NCBI RefSeq assembly: GCF_905163445.1
Contig: NC_053183.1
Location: forward strand, 3,038,001 to 3,102,000
Source: Pararge aegeria
Lineage: Eukaryota > Arthropoda > Insecta > Lepidoptera > Nymphalidae
Reading direction: 5' to 3'
Length of the DNA: 64,000 nt
The notes beneath the pieces are model-generated. The model was not told the origin of the DNA. It saw only the letters and a program-made list of their open reading frames with translations, and ran no database searches. Positions 23,685-35,427 of the stretch are shown one piece after another. The translations under genes and the position numbers were made by a program. Numbering within the stretch: position 1 is the first letter of the stretch; each line of letters begins with the position of its first letter.

Positions 23685-23966
23685 AAGATGTACGTTTGTA
23701 ACCTTGTGCAACATAGTCATCTTGTACAAGAACACAACAAACGCTATTTGGTTAGGACGACAATATCTAAGGCTTAACTGTATCTTTTATATTGCACTAC
23801 AAGTTAGTCATTCACTGCAAAAGTGGTGAAATTAAGTGGTGATAAAGTCAAAGATGGTTAGGGGCTAACCTGTTGCCTGTGCCTTATCGTAAGATAAGTT
23901 TATAAACTTGCACAGGGATACAATAAATTTTACTTAACTATAACGGCTGCACTAACTTAAGCTTAC

Positions 23967-24244
23967 CTGTATACCCCGGAGGGCAATCGCATTCAAAGGT
24001 GTCCAATGAGGTAAGCCGACAAGTTGCTCCGTTCAGGCAAGGCGCGGAATCGCAAGCGGCTGGTACTCTGATCTCGCACAAGGATGCACTGAATCCGAGA
24101 GGGCAGTCGCAAGCGAAGGATGGCGGGCCGCCTCCAGCCCCAGGTCTGACCCTACAGGAGCCGCCATTTTGACATCGTGGGCTTGACTCGCTGTGACAAG
24201 GATTCAGGTGTTGACAGAACTCGCCGGCGTAACGGGATGTGCAG
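23967..24244 (-). CDS. Notch: Notch receptor exon, end of EGF1, EGF2 and most of EGF3
   Basis: A 278-bp exon. Acceptor: TTGTTCACAG before CTGCAC (plus CT at 24245-24246). Donor: ACAG before GTAAGC (plus GCTTAC at 23961-23966). It starts with the third base of a codon (phase 2) and ends with the first base of a glycine codon (phase 1), joining GYT-G to GEEC of the next exon. The 92 full codons read C-T-S-R-Y-A-G-E-F-C (last two cysteines of EGF1), EGF2 (NPC...RCQNGGSC...CDCPLGFSASLC) and EGF3 (AACDSAPCLNGATC...ECDCPPGYT). LNPC, RCQNGG, CPLGF, SLCEI and PCLNGATC line up with Drosophila Notch EGF2-3. EGF2 carries a Gly/Pro-rich stretch (RPGAGGGPPSF) between C3 and C4. EGF2 (CQNGGSC) and EGF3 (CLNGATC) keep O-fucose consensus sites, and EGF3 CDSAPC fits the O-glucose consensus. 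This is the most 5' coding exon I can recognise. Confidence 0.96.
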
Positions 24245-24314
24245 CTGTGAACAAACGACTTCGATTAGGTTTTTGAAAATAAAAGTAAACCTACTTTATG
24301 AGACAACACACCAC

Positions 24315-24471
24315 CTTAGTTTAAGTAATGTTTTGGGTCTTCCAATTTCATCGCTGGACATAGGAATTTTAATTTACTGCTATGTACACATTTTGTATAT
24401 AATAACGCATCAAAAGTGCCATCTATGTGCCTATTTGAATAAAGAAATATTTGACTTTGACTTATAGGAAG
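24315..24471 (+). mobile_element. LINE 3' tail ending in TTTGACTTTGACTT
   Basis: AGTGCCATCTATGTGCCTAT, TGAATAAAGAAATATTTGAC and a (TTTGAC)n-type end are a common Lepidoptera LINE tail. It starts within 75 bases upstream of the EGF1-3 exon's acceptor side. Confidence 0.6.
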
Positions 24472-24515
24472 TTCCAAATACCAGGGTCTAGTGTAGCTGG
24501 CGTTCAGCGACATTG

Positions 24516-24540
24516 AAAAAGTCACTCCCTGTGACTTTTT
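24516..24540. repeat. Inverted repeat, 10-bp arms near the exon
   Basis: AAAAAGTCAC at 24516-24525 and GTGACTTTTT at 24531-24540 with the 5-base loop TCCCT. It lies about 270 bases upstream of the EGF1-3 exon. Confidence 0.85.
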
Positions 24541-26159
24541 TGATGTCAGACATGGAAAACCACTATCTGTTGTAGTTTTTCGTAAGATCAACAATTAAAG
24601 CAAAATCTATAGGTAATATGCCTTCGTTAGATATTCCTTATGCAAAATAACCTAACTCAACAAATACTTTAGACACGAGCCTTCCGAGAAACTGACTACC
24701 TGTGGTCTGTACTAAACAAAGATATAAGCCTAGGTATGAGGTACATCTACTGGGCCGCTATCGTGTCTGGGCGAACCGAGACAATAAATAACGCAGATAC
24801 CTCGCGACACGCTCCTGTGACAAGCGTGCGCCTATATATTCACCCGTGGATTTTTTAATGTTCAGTTTCTAGTCGAGGTAATTTAATTATTCCATTAAAC
24901 AAGTACTGAAATGGTAATTTAGAAAACTGAGTTGAATTCTTTAAACTTATACTTATAGACAGCTCGGACATCTAAAATATCTAGTAACAACGAGATCAAA
25001 TTAAAAAAGAATACAATTTTAATTCCCATTCGATTACTGGCAACCTCGCCTACAATATTAGCTTACAGAAACTTATTTAAAAAAACAGCAGGTCATTTTG
25101 AAAAAGGAATATTTACAATTCTAAAAAGGGAAAAAGTGAATATATGAAAAAGTGAATATATCAGGAAATAGAAGAGAAGAAATCACTCAGATTGAGAGCT
25201 ATCTGGAGGCACGAAGGAAATAAGGAAAACTGAGGAAGGGAATCCATGTTTGGCAACCTGAGAGTAGGTACCTACCTAAGTGCTAAAACTAACACGTATG
25301 CATTTCCTAAAGAAAACATTCCGGTGTCATCAATACAGCAAACTGCGATTCTCGGAAAGTGATGTCAAAAGATTCCTCGGTATGCATACACGAGCTTCCA
25401 AATATAAACCCCTTGATTCAGATGTCCATCAAGTTGGTAGGTACGTAAGAAGTATATTGATCACGTTCCGACATCACGTTGAAGTATGAATACAAAAAGA
25501 GATCATGTAGGTACATCGGAACCTATTGAACGTTACCTCATAAACTAGTTCGTCACGATGTGAACTGATGAAAGTACGAATATTGTTGTGTCGTAAGTGC
25601 TTGCCTCGAACTGTCGCCCTCATATATATGTTAAACTTACTCTATTTACCCAGACGTTACATTTTTCCAATTTGTAATCCTTACTAATATCATAAATGTG
25701 AAAGTGTGTTTGTTTTTTTGTCCTTCCTTCACGCCCTAAGCAACCAAAAAAACTTGATTTTTAGGTTACTAAAAATAGCATTTATTTATTCTTTAAAATA
25801 ATTGTTTTATAAATATAACCTAAAATAAAAAAATTAAAACTAAATAAAATCTAAAACGTCTTCGAAACCACCGCAGCGAGGTACAGTTCCTAAGATGCTG
25901 GCAGCATTGCCCCTTTTACTAACTATCTAGAAATTTTGGCTATCCCAGAAAATTTATATAATACATATATTTTTATCCCAGAAAACCCAGCGGTTCCTCC
26001 GGGATTTCTGGTTTAACAATTAAGTCATCACTTGATCTACTTGTAAAACTCATTCCTTTTATTTCTTTGTTTTAAATTATGTATTAAAATCTAGTTATAT
26101 ATTTATATATATTATGTATATTTTATATTTATATATTACGTATATTTATTTAAATTATC

Positions 26160-26372
26160 TATATATTTGTATCTTTACATCTTGGTATTTATGTATATCT
26201 ATCAACACTCTTGGCACTATCCCGCTCTCTTGCTGTAAGCTATCTCCAAAGGTTGCCTGTGAGAGATTGCTTGCAGCAATAAGGCCGCCTATGCATGTCT
26301 ACATTGTGTTCTGTATACTCCTTACTGTTTCTTTTCCTGTATATTGTACGTGCAATAAATTGTTTCTTCTTA
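26160..26372 (+). mobile_element. LINE 3' tail (family C), diverged
   Basis: AAAGGTTGCCTGTGAGAGAT, GCAATAAGGCCGCC and GTACGTGCAATAAATTG are the same landmarks as family C in plus orientation. Confidence 0.6.
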
Positions 26373-26625
26373 AATGTTCCACTAAAACTACAACGACTAG
26401 GTACTACGTCTTCCCTTAAGCATCCTGAAAAGATGGCGAAGAATTTTAGCTCCCTATGGTGCTGTATAATAAAAAATCAAATTATGACAATTCAAGATGT
26501 GACACTATTTAAAATCGTTACTTTACCAACTTAATATAATGTAAACACATCTACAACAGATTCAAAAGCGACAATTCTTGAAGAACCACCCAAGTACTTA
26601 AGATGTACCTAATATATGAAATTTT

Positions 26626-26842
26626 TAAGCAATTATATTTTAATTGCTGTAAGCTACTTGCTTCAACGCTGAAGGAAATCATCGTGAGGAAACCTGCATG
26701 CCTGAGAGTTCGACATAATTTTTTCAAAGGTATATGCACTGGGTCAGCGTGGTGGACTACGGCCTTAACTCCTTCTCACTGTGGGAGGAGACCCGGGCAC
26801 TGTAGTGGGCCGGTATTTGATTTATATGATGATGATAATGAA
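26626..26842 (+). mobile_element. SINE family 2, body and 3' end
   Basis: TACTTGCTTCAACGCTGAAG, GTGAGGAAACCTGCATGCCT, GTCAGCGTGGTGGACTACGG, GGGAGGAGACCCGGGCACTG and a (GAT)n-type tail. No target duplication could be set by eye. Confidence 0.7.
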
Positions 26843-27557
26843 TATATGAAATGGAAGATTATAAGATAAACGATTGTTAACATAAGATTTGTAAATGGAA
26901 TGATTTCAAAATTATTGAATCGCCCTCAAAGGTAAATTTAGGAGCTAAATTTTTATATCAAAAGGATGGTCTAGAAGAAAATAAAAGTCAATAAGATCGT
27001 ACTTTCCTTTAGATATCTAGACGAAAATAGAACACCTGTTAGCGATTATCGTTATACAAGGTGGGCAATTTAACTTCGAAAACAGCTATAAACGAGCCTC
27101 TACAGAACTTAATTAACACAAAAGCTTTCTAAAACTCGTTGAGTTGAGTTTATTTTTAGAATGGAGTGTAAGGTGCATTATACGTACGTATCTCCCAGTG
27201 TTAATACGTCAATATTATCTTTGTAAACGTCCGATCGATTACTATCGATTCTTAAATCCACGTACTTAAGTGGTGATAATTGCCGGAGATGTATTTTGAA
27301 ATAATATTAAACGCGATAACATTTTCAATAACAATATTAAATTCACATTTCACACCCACGTATTGATTTAGTATAAAGTTTACTTCACATTGTTTGTGTT
27401 ATAATTTTGTGGGAACGGTATTTTATGGACATAATTCACTGAAGTTATCATAAGCGTAATATCTTTTCTTATCTTTGAATTAAGATTGAGAAGTTTATAG
27501 GAATTTTTATTCAATAATGTCTTAAGAATGGTTGCATTAGATCCCTATCCCTACTCC

Positions 27558-27905
27558 CTACTAATATTATAAATGTCAATGTAAGTTTGTTTGTTACGCT
27601 TTCACGCAAAAACTACATAACCGATCCTCATGAAACTTTGTACACATATTCTTGGCAGTGTTAGAAGTAATATAGGATACTTCTTATTAAGCTCGTTTCC
27701 TTTGGGAGAGGGGATGAAAGTGTTTGACGATTTTGCACCATAACTCCGACTAATTATAACCGATTTAAATAATTATTTTTGTACTATAGAGGTTATAATA
27801 TGTGTTTTATTTTGTCCAAATTTTGTGTAGATCTGAATGTGGCCGGAGATAGAGGACAGAACTCCTCAGCGGACAGCAGCAAACCCCTCATTTAAGGCTT
27901 AGCGA
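27558..27905 (+). repeat. Lepidoptera-type repeat, start CTACTAATATTATAAATG
   Basis: Begins with the common CTACTAATATTATAAATG head, then TCACGCAAAAACTACATAAC, GATCCTCATGAAACTTTG and GAACTCCTCAGCGGACAGC. Non-coding. Confidence 0.55.
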
Positions 27906-28076
27906 TACTGCATACTTTAATTTTTTTTAGAACTACAACTAAATTGAACGCCACATCAAAAACAAAATCAAACGCACACGAAGTCGCGAGCAATAGCAAG
28001 CAAGCATTTCATAAAGGTTACAAGCCTCTAGAATATTATATAATAACTTCATATAACTTATGTATATATATTTTTA

Positions 28077-28245
28077 GACGGCCGATTGGCGCAGTGGGCA
28101 GCGACCCTGCTGTCTGAGTCCATGGCCGTGGTTTCGATTCCCACAACTGGAAAATGTTTGTATGATGAACATTAATGTTTTTCAGTATTTGGGTGTTTAT
28201 ATGTATATTATAAGTATTTGTATACCCATAATACAAGCTACGCTT
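28077..28245 (+). mobile_element. tRNA-derived SINE (family 1), internally deleted
   Basis: Well-preserved head: GACGGCCGATTGGCGCAGTG, a middle close to the family consensus, and GTTTCGATTCC (B box, one change). The AT-rich middle is shortened: GTATTTGTATACCCATAATA joins straight to CAAGCTACGCTTA. Confidence 0.82.
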
Positions 28246-28602
28246 ATAGCCTATTGAAAAGACGGTTATAGACTATAGACCCACCACGCTGCTTTAATGC
28301 GGGTTGGTGGGCTTTATCGGTTTTTATCATAACCGATAGCTTAGCGTGCTCTCCAAAGCAGGTGGTTTGACACTGCCAATTTCTTCTTCTTAACTCCGGA
28401 GATAAAAAAAAATGGTTTAAATTTTTTTATTAAGTATTCCCCAGTACAAACAATTCAGTATATTAATATACGTATAATGCACATATAAATTATTCTGAGA
28501 ACACATTTATCAAGGATTCAAAGGAAGGTAAGCGAATTTATACAGTCGAAATGTTTTCATGATTCCCCTTCGGAACCTGTACAGTACAAAGCCAGCGTAG
28601 GC

Positions 28603-28990
28603 GGCTCACGATGCTCTACACCCACGCACTGACCTCAAATGCAATATGTCCGGTGGTTGCACTGTATTTTACATACTGTGTGCTTTTATTGTAATTCATG
28701 CATTGGGTATCTTATCTAGACGACATAGCACTGAGGCTTTTCAAAAGGGTGTGTGTTCACTTAAATGCACTCATACAAGTACATCAGAGACTCAATGAAA
28801 CGTCGATCAACTCCATTAATAATTTCCCTTAAATAATAAGGTATCCTTCGGATTGAAACGAAAATTTCCAGCAATGACTCACGACTCTCTACACCCACTG
28901 AACTCAAATCCAGTAGTCCGGTGGTTGCACTGTATTTTATATACTGTGTACTTATATTGTATTTTATGCATTATGGTGTCGTGTCTTATC
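28603..28990 (+). repeat. Spaced direct duplication, about 114 bp
   Basis: Two copies, 28603-28716 and 28876-28990, share CTCTACACCCAC, TCCGGTGGTTGCACTGTATT and TACTGTGT..TT.TATTGTA. They are 275 bases apart. The spacer is unrelated. Confidence 0.75.
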
Positions 28991-29109
28991 AGAATGAAGT
29001 AAGCAACTGAGAATTTAAAACTTTAAGTCATTAAGAGAGTGGAAGTTTTTTAGTCTGGTTTCTTCGCCACAAAGTTAGGTATTTTAAAGATTGTTTTTTT
29101 TTTATTCTA

Positions 29110-29250
29110 CTACTAGTTAGCCCTTGACTGCATCTCGCCTGCTGGTTAGTGTATTAAACCCTTTTCGGTTTCTATGCAAAATCGTACTGGAACGCTTAAT
29201 CGCTTAGCGGCACGTCTTTGTCGGTAGGATGGTAAACCTCGCACCAGACC
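29110..29250 (-). repeat. Repeat H, minus fragment
   Basis: TAGCCCTTGACTGCATCTCG, TCGCTTAGCGGCACGTCTTT and GTCGGTAGGATGGTAAACC are the inverse of the family at 56.6 kb. Confidence 0.55.
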
Positions 29251-30409
29251 AGAACAGATCAACCATGCCCAGGTGATCGGGCCCGGGACCGCTGCGCCAG
29301 GAGGTCATCAAATAACACCAAAAACAATAAAAAGGGCTTCCCAACTTTTAACAAACAAACTTATTGCACTATAGACTGGACCCACAAGTCAGCTTTATTG
29401 CGTAACCATGATCAATCAATCTATCTATCAGAATTATATCACTTAATCTACCGTTGGAATACCTACATGCGCGTGCGCAACACTGACTAGTGATCTGATA
29501 ACCGGGCGACATGTCTCGCTTCTGAGAAACATTCGAATAGTGATGTGTTGATACAATATTATATTCACTCATCTGGTCTAGTCCAGATGGAAAATAGAAA
29601 GGCTTTCGATCGTCCTTTCCATATACACAGCGATTGACTGCAATTAAGTTTGTAGTGATGCAGGCTAAAATCGTTCCTGTTTACTTAATAGATGACTATT
29701 TACTTCCTAAGATGCCTATCTTGATTGAAGGTATTTTTAAAACATGATAGAGAGAACGAAAATTTACAGCGCATATCTTCGGTGATCTGATCTTCGTCTA
29801 TCAGGGATCTTTTCGGTGGCAGCAAAGCATTCCCTAGTACGTCTCCATGTTATATCAACGATATATCATCTTGAAGATGCATAGCGATTCGATGTTAGAC
29901 AGATAAAGGCTGATATCAAGGAAATTGTGCCTAAATATTTGCCCTAAATCCTAATGTATCCATCTCTAAGCATGCGCTTGATTATAAGTACATAGGCGTT
30001 ACGGCATTTTTCTCATCCTCTTTAAAACCATTATTAGTGTCGCAATAATGAGCACGTTTACAGAAGAAGGATATAGAGCTTGGTGTTCACTAAGCTACTT
30101 TGATATTTGAACTCTGATCCTTAGTTCATCATCATTTAAAGTGCAAAGGAAACATATAATCCCGATTTGAATCTCCAAGGTAATCCATATAAGCTACCGA
30201 TTTGAGTCCTAAGTATGTTACCGAGTTGCTCCTAACTTATTTGTGATATCACATCTAGGCGTTGCTTCCTTAATTTACCGCTTCTACATTCTATTGCCCA
30301 GAATTGGGATGTTGATTGAGCTGATGATAGCAGTTGTAAGTTTAGAGCTATTTTTTTTGTATTTATCACTCAAAATCTACTCAGGTCATAGGAAATGAGT
30401 GGGAATCTT

Positions 30410-31380
30410 GTTGTTGGCACTGCACTAAATTTGTCTTCTAAAGTTCACCAGCATTACAATATATAAAATATCCAAACAGTTGCATGACGTTGTTTATTTG
30501 TAGCGAGCGCGAAGCCTCTTAGCAACTAAGAGTCTCCTGCCCATTCGATTTAATTATGCTCCGTCATTTTATTTGTCCAAGTAGTTGAGGTCTTAGCCCC
30601 AGGAATACTCAGTTTGGAACAATCGACATTCAATAGAGACCTCAATGCAATCTTCTAAAGATTACTTAATTCTTTATCACGAAACATTATTTGAAGCACA
30701 GATGAGTGACGTCTTAGCAATTCTAAATGAGTGATGTACATCACAGAGCCTTCGACTAGTTTACTATCTTTTACAAGCCACATATTAAGACCCCAAGATA
30801 TATCGGTCCCCAGATTTAATACAGCGGCCATTTCCACTTTAACATCGCAATTCATTGAGCGGTTATTCTTCACAGATCTCATCATTTCTGATTTGATCCC
30901 TTTTTAAGAGCCAAGCTTTATCCAAAGTTCATCGAGCGTCTCTTGTTTCAAATACTAAATGAATCTCGTCCTCTGTACTGCACCTCCAAGACACTTTGGA
31001 TGCAGTCCATATAACGGCAGCTGGGATCCATCAGTCCTAAACACTGATGTTTAGTTATTCTACAGATCTCCGCATTTCTGATTTTATCACGTCTTTCGAA
31101 CAAAGTTCTCTCTTTCGCTCGCTGGGTGACTCTTGTTTCCAATATTGCACTTAATTTGTCTTCTAAAGGTCACGAGCGTTACAGAATATCGAATAACCGA
31201 ACAGTTACATGCAACGCTATTTATTTACTGCAAGCGCAGAGCCGCTCAGCGACACAGGATCTCCTGTCGGCAATAATAAATTATTGCCTTACACCAACCT
31301 TGGCAACCCTTTTCCAATATATAGTCAAAGAGACAGCAGCTAGATCTTCTATCTGTTAAGTTCATGAAGATTATAGTTTC
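30410..31380 (-). pseudogene. Decayed LINE ORF2 C-terminus with internal duplication
   Basis: On the minus strand 31142-30948 reads R-V-T-Q-R-A-K-E-R-T-L then R-R-D-K-I-R-N-A-E-I, which resembles the conserved C-terminal V-T-Q-R-A-M-E-R ... R-D-K-I-R-N-E-E-I segment of insect LINE reverse transcriptases. A second, more decayed version of that segment is at about 30950-30870. Two blocks, 30410-30545 and 31140-31275, also match each other (TTTGTCTTCTAAAG, AACAGTTACATG-like, GGATCTCCTG-like). The block is dead. Confidence 0.5.
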
Positions 31381-31441
31381 TGTGGCATTATACTTTTGCA
31401 GATGAACGAGAAGTTGCAATGTTTTAAACCCAACCGAACCT

Positions 31442-31601
31442 TTTTTTTTTTTTTCGTGGGGAAATCCTCATGGATACCACTACACCACGGGGAGGTGCAG
31501 TGGTTATGCCGGACTCTTACCGACTAAAACCCCACGGTGTTCCAACTCATCGCCTGGTGACTGGGTCATGGGAACGCTTTCGCACACAACCGCAACCAAA
31601 A
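31442..31601 (-). mobile_element. Retroposed fragment with 16-bp target duplication
   Basis: Flanked by identical AAACCCAACCGAACCT at 31426-31441 and 31602-31617. On the minus strand the insert ends in a poly-A run (plus T-run at 31441-31456) against the left duplication, so it was copied by target-primed reverse transcription. It contains GTGGGGAAATCCTCATGGAT, ACCACTACACCACGGGGAGG and TTACCGACTAAAACCCCACG, landmarks of a widespread Lepidoptera LINE tail. No open frame of substance. Confidence 0.8.
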
Positions 31602-34319
31602 AAACCCAACCGAACCTAACGTAACCTAAAAAAAAAAAAAAAATATTATTATTTGTTTTAAGGTGGAGTGTGTGAATAATCAACGGATTCAACGGATTTT
31701 TTAATAAATTTTAATATAAATTGTGGTAACCTAATAATGCTTCCACGAGTAAACATTATTTTCAATTAAATAACATTATTATTACAAAATGTTATAATGC
31801 AATGTTTAACTTTCTCGATTGAGTACCTATTAGGTATAACACAATCATTGATAATGATATTAAATATATTAAAAACAATTAAGGCAAAATAAACATGAAT
31901 AACAACTACCTTCTTCTACTGTCTAATTTAATAACACTAAATAATACCATCAAAACATTTATAAAATATGTATGTAATGATTAAAGCTCAATTATAAGGA
32001 AATAGTAGTCTTATTTTAAAAGTTTACCTTTTGACTTATTTAATCTCATACTCAGAAAATATCCGAGTTCGTAATTAACCACTGAAGTGTATTTAATCGA
32101 TGGTATATATTGCGATCGGCTCTGTGCTTTATAAACTCAGCATGCCTGTGTTAGTTAAACGCACTAACATAGCCTAGTTTATCATCGAACAGCGTGCCTG
32201 TTCCTGTGCTTGCAGCTCTCGCTTTTTCACCGTAATTAGATCATCGATAGCTGCGCTATGGCTGCACTAATAATTTATAGCTTGCTTTATAATGAAGATT
32301 TAGTTATTTTAGCCTCTATTGAAAACAATCCTTGTACAGATTCATATAGGGCTATCGACTGTGGCATTTCATAATATCTCGTACGACTTTAATTTCCATC
32401 AGATCATCAAACTATGCTCTGCCCATTGATAATTTAGCTTCGCAATTTATTAAACTTTAACGATCGCTTCAGTTATTATATGAATCTTTTCATCATGTAA
32501 AGTATATCCACGTAAAGCTGTCTTCATTGCGACTTCAAGCCAGAAATTGATTAATAATCAATCTAATTCTATATATTCAGTTGGCAGATTTAATGAAGTA
32601 GTTTAATTAGGGCTATTCTTTTTCTGCTCAACCCACCAACCTAATGTATTTAAGGATAGCACTACTAAATTCAGTCTGCCATCTCAAGATTATATTCGAT
32701 GGGTTTATAAACTTTGGGCGTTCAAACTCTCCAGTATAAAAATTTCTATAGACTGGTAACCCTAAACAAAGGCGTGTATCCGATATTTACTGAGATAATC
32801 GTTAGTAGCTAGTTAATCTCATCTTTTTGTGGCGAATCGATTGGTACGAAATAATTATCCCCTCATTACTTAACTTCGTGTTTGTCCTAATGGATTGTTT
32901 GCGTCGTACAACGGCCTTGCTTTTGTTAACGCTTAATTAGTTTACAGGTACTTATAATTTTACTAATGTTGTGTTTACTTTCTATGAAACACACTTCATT
33001 GATATATTTGTGGAAATAATGGAGTATTTTTGAGTTTATTGAGCCGTTTGAGTCATTCAAATGATTTGCGTCCGTTAATTCTCTATTCGTTTACCAATGC
33101 TCAAAATAATGTTATTTGTTGTTTACATTCTACGAAAAACACTCGTAGAAAAAAATCTACCCTAACATAACTTAGAAAAGTTCGAGGCGCGTGCGATTCG
33201 AAGTTCTACTCACTGGACTATCATTCGCAGGTCTTTATACGTAAAAAAAGACTATGTCTGCAAAGCTCTTTAGCTGCATAACCTAATAAATATCTTTTAC
33301 AGCTACATTATTCCACTATCTCCTTGAGAGACATTAACTTGTATGTTGGTACCTAATCGTCTATGAACGGTACGAATACTTATCCCTTTAAGACCTAAGC
33401 AGGAAACATTATAGCAATCTTGCGCAAACGAGTGCATCTGTCCACATACTTGGCGCGAGCATGTAACCGTCCGTTACCCTCCATATGCGATGCGGATCGG
33501 ATAATGAAGACAGGAACCGGACAGGTTGAGGCTTCTGTGAGAAAAACGCACTCACGAAAACCGTTCGACGATACACTTCCTTTTCTTCGCGGTGCTTCTT
33601 TAGGTTTTTATAGTGTTTCGTAACTGCATCGTTAGTCTAGTGTGGTTCCCAAAATTTTGTCTCGGTACAAACCAAAAAATAAAGTATGTGCGTGTAATCT
33701 TTACGCGCGATTGAAGTAAAACTTTTATTATTATTTATTGATGGAAGAATAAAATGTTCCCGGGACTCCGCCATTTCATATTCACTGTTTCAATTTATAT
33801 TCTATTTAAAATTCATAAATATCATTTTCACATGTTATAAGTATTTTCATTTGTTAAATAGAATAATTGAGAGTAAAAAATTTAAAGTTAGATCACATGG
33901 TAAGGCTTTTGTCAATATAACCTGGTCATTGAACATTATAGAATATCGCAATCGTCAGAAAATTTATTAAAAATTTATTTATTACAAAAGTAATAAATAA
34001 ACAAGTATATTTAGAGATTTACAAAAAACTTCATTTTTAAATAGCAGAAACTACACAGACGTCTGACGTTAGCGTTACTTCCTAAAAAATCTGAGTTACT
34101 CCCTAGTCGCGCCAAGAAGTTTTACTTGAAAAAATCTGGTTTCAGTGGCCTTGCACTCGTTATGGTAATGAATTTTTGAATCTTTCTCTCATCAAGGAAG
34201 AGTTAAGCACGCATCGGTAGTGCGCACTAAAACTTATTTACGATATCGATGTTAATAAAAGATTGCAAATACAGTTTTTTCTTTTCTTTTTCGGATAGAC
34301 ACTCGCCGATAACCACCTG

Positions 34320-34740
34320 AGGAGTTGCTACGGCGTCACCGGGGGAGTGGGGCGAGCGCGAGAACTCGCCATGCGAAGAGCCCCAGGGCTCGACGTCATC
34401 GGGGGGAAGTGGGAGACGTCGACCCGAGGGTGACTCCTGCGAGCACGTGGACCTCGGCTCGGTTCGACGTTAATGTTGGTTGACTTTTGGAATAATGATT
34501 GCTTAGTCCGAATGCCCCGAGACCGTAGTAAGGGTCCACATCCGGATGATGTCAGAAATCGGGGCACTGCGAAGACGCTGTGATCGCTGTGGGTGTGTGT
34601 TGTTGGGACACATTGTCGATAGTTATTTTATCGTCAAGGTCGTCAAGGACATACTTCGGACGTCTTTGCTTGAGCTCGACGTTGGGGACGGGGGTATTCG
34701 TGGACGCCTCGACCACTAGAGATCTGGGTTGTCGGACTGC
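34320..34740. other. GC-rich block, probably transposon-derived
   Basis: About 400 bases of GC-rich sequence (GAGTGGGGCGAGCGCGAG, GACGTCATCGGGGGGAAG, GTGACTCCTGCGAGCACG). It is not cysteine-rich in any frame and does not fit a Notch exon. Its style resembles the 5' region of insect non-LTR elements of the R1 group, but I cannot confirm this. Confidence 0.3.
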
Positions 34741-35057
34741 GTTTTCAAAGTAGGACTTTGAAAATGAAATGAAATTGGTTACCGGATCGAATTTCTATGT
34801 CCAGACTTCCCAGAAATCCAATAAAGATAAACAATGGAAAAATATTGTCGACTCCGTTTACATATTCAATAGGATTATTATTCAATTTTTAATAAATTAC
34901 TTATCTGAATGGGATCTACAAGCAGTGCTTAATATGCGAGAAGTTTGAACAAGCCCATAAAAATACTCCATTAGCCAAAAAACACAGATAACACATGTTA
35001 TTAATAATTCATCAATAATAATTAGGTAGGCAGCCCATTATAATGTACGACTAGTAA

Positions 35058-35059
<2 letters not shown>

Positions 35060-35103
<44 letters not shown>
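35060..35103. repeat. (TA)n microsatellite
   Basis: Uninterrupted TA repeat of about 44 bases. Confidence 0.95.
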
Positions 35104-35105
<2 letters not shown>

Positions 35106-35159
35106 AGAAAAAAAAATGATGTCTGACTGTATCAGCACAACTTATGTTAGATACGTGTG

Positions 35160-35427
35160 CCTTCGGCATTACCTTCTGCGGGCCGAGTTCGAATCCCCGC
35201 GCGCAGCTCAAAATTTTCTTAGTTATGTGCAATTAAAGCAATTAAAATATCACTTGCTTCAACGGGAAAGAAAACATCGTGGCAACCTGCATGCCGTGCC
35301 GGAGAGTTATCTATAACTCCACTGGAGTTCACCAATCCGCACTAGAACTGCGCCGTGGATTACGGCCTTAACCCCTCTTATTGTGGGAGGCGACCCGTGC
35401 CCTGTAATGGGTTGATATGATGATGAC
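35160..35427 (+). mobile_element. SINE family 2, near full length with B box
   Basis: Starts with a tRNA-like head containing GAGTTCGAATCCCC (B box), then AGTTATGTGCAATTAAAGC, ATCACTTGCTTCAACGGGAA, AACATCGTGGCAACCTGCAT, GCCGTGGATTACGGCC, TGGGAGGCGACCCGTGCCCT and a GATATGATGATGA tail. It follows a 44-base (TA)n tract. Confidence 0.75.

Larger units (their letters stand above)
13627..23966 (-). other. Notch: Notch intron between the EGF1-3 exon and the EGF3-6 exon
   Basis: A 10.3-kb phase 1 intron bounded by GTAAGC and AG. The stretch 13640-21800 has few recognisable elements beyond a SINE at 20.6 kb. The short open frames there, such as 16037-16390, show no recognisable domain and look like chance frames in AT-rich DNA. 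The stretch 18060-18850 is slightly richer in GC and may be old transposon DNA, but I could not name it. The end nearest the upstream exon (22.7-23.97 kb) holds degenerate partial copies of that exon's end and a pogo-type MITE. Confidence 0.85.

Noticed and set aside
33400..33640. Raised GC with an ACTATAAAAACC box on the minus strand, considered as a Notch promoter.
   Set aside because: No initiator-like site at the right distance and no leader exon with signal peptide between here and 24.2 kb.
35060..35103. (TA)n tract as a replication origin or cruciform element.
   Set aside because: Simple microsatellites of this length are common in such genomes; nothing else supports a function.
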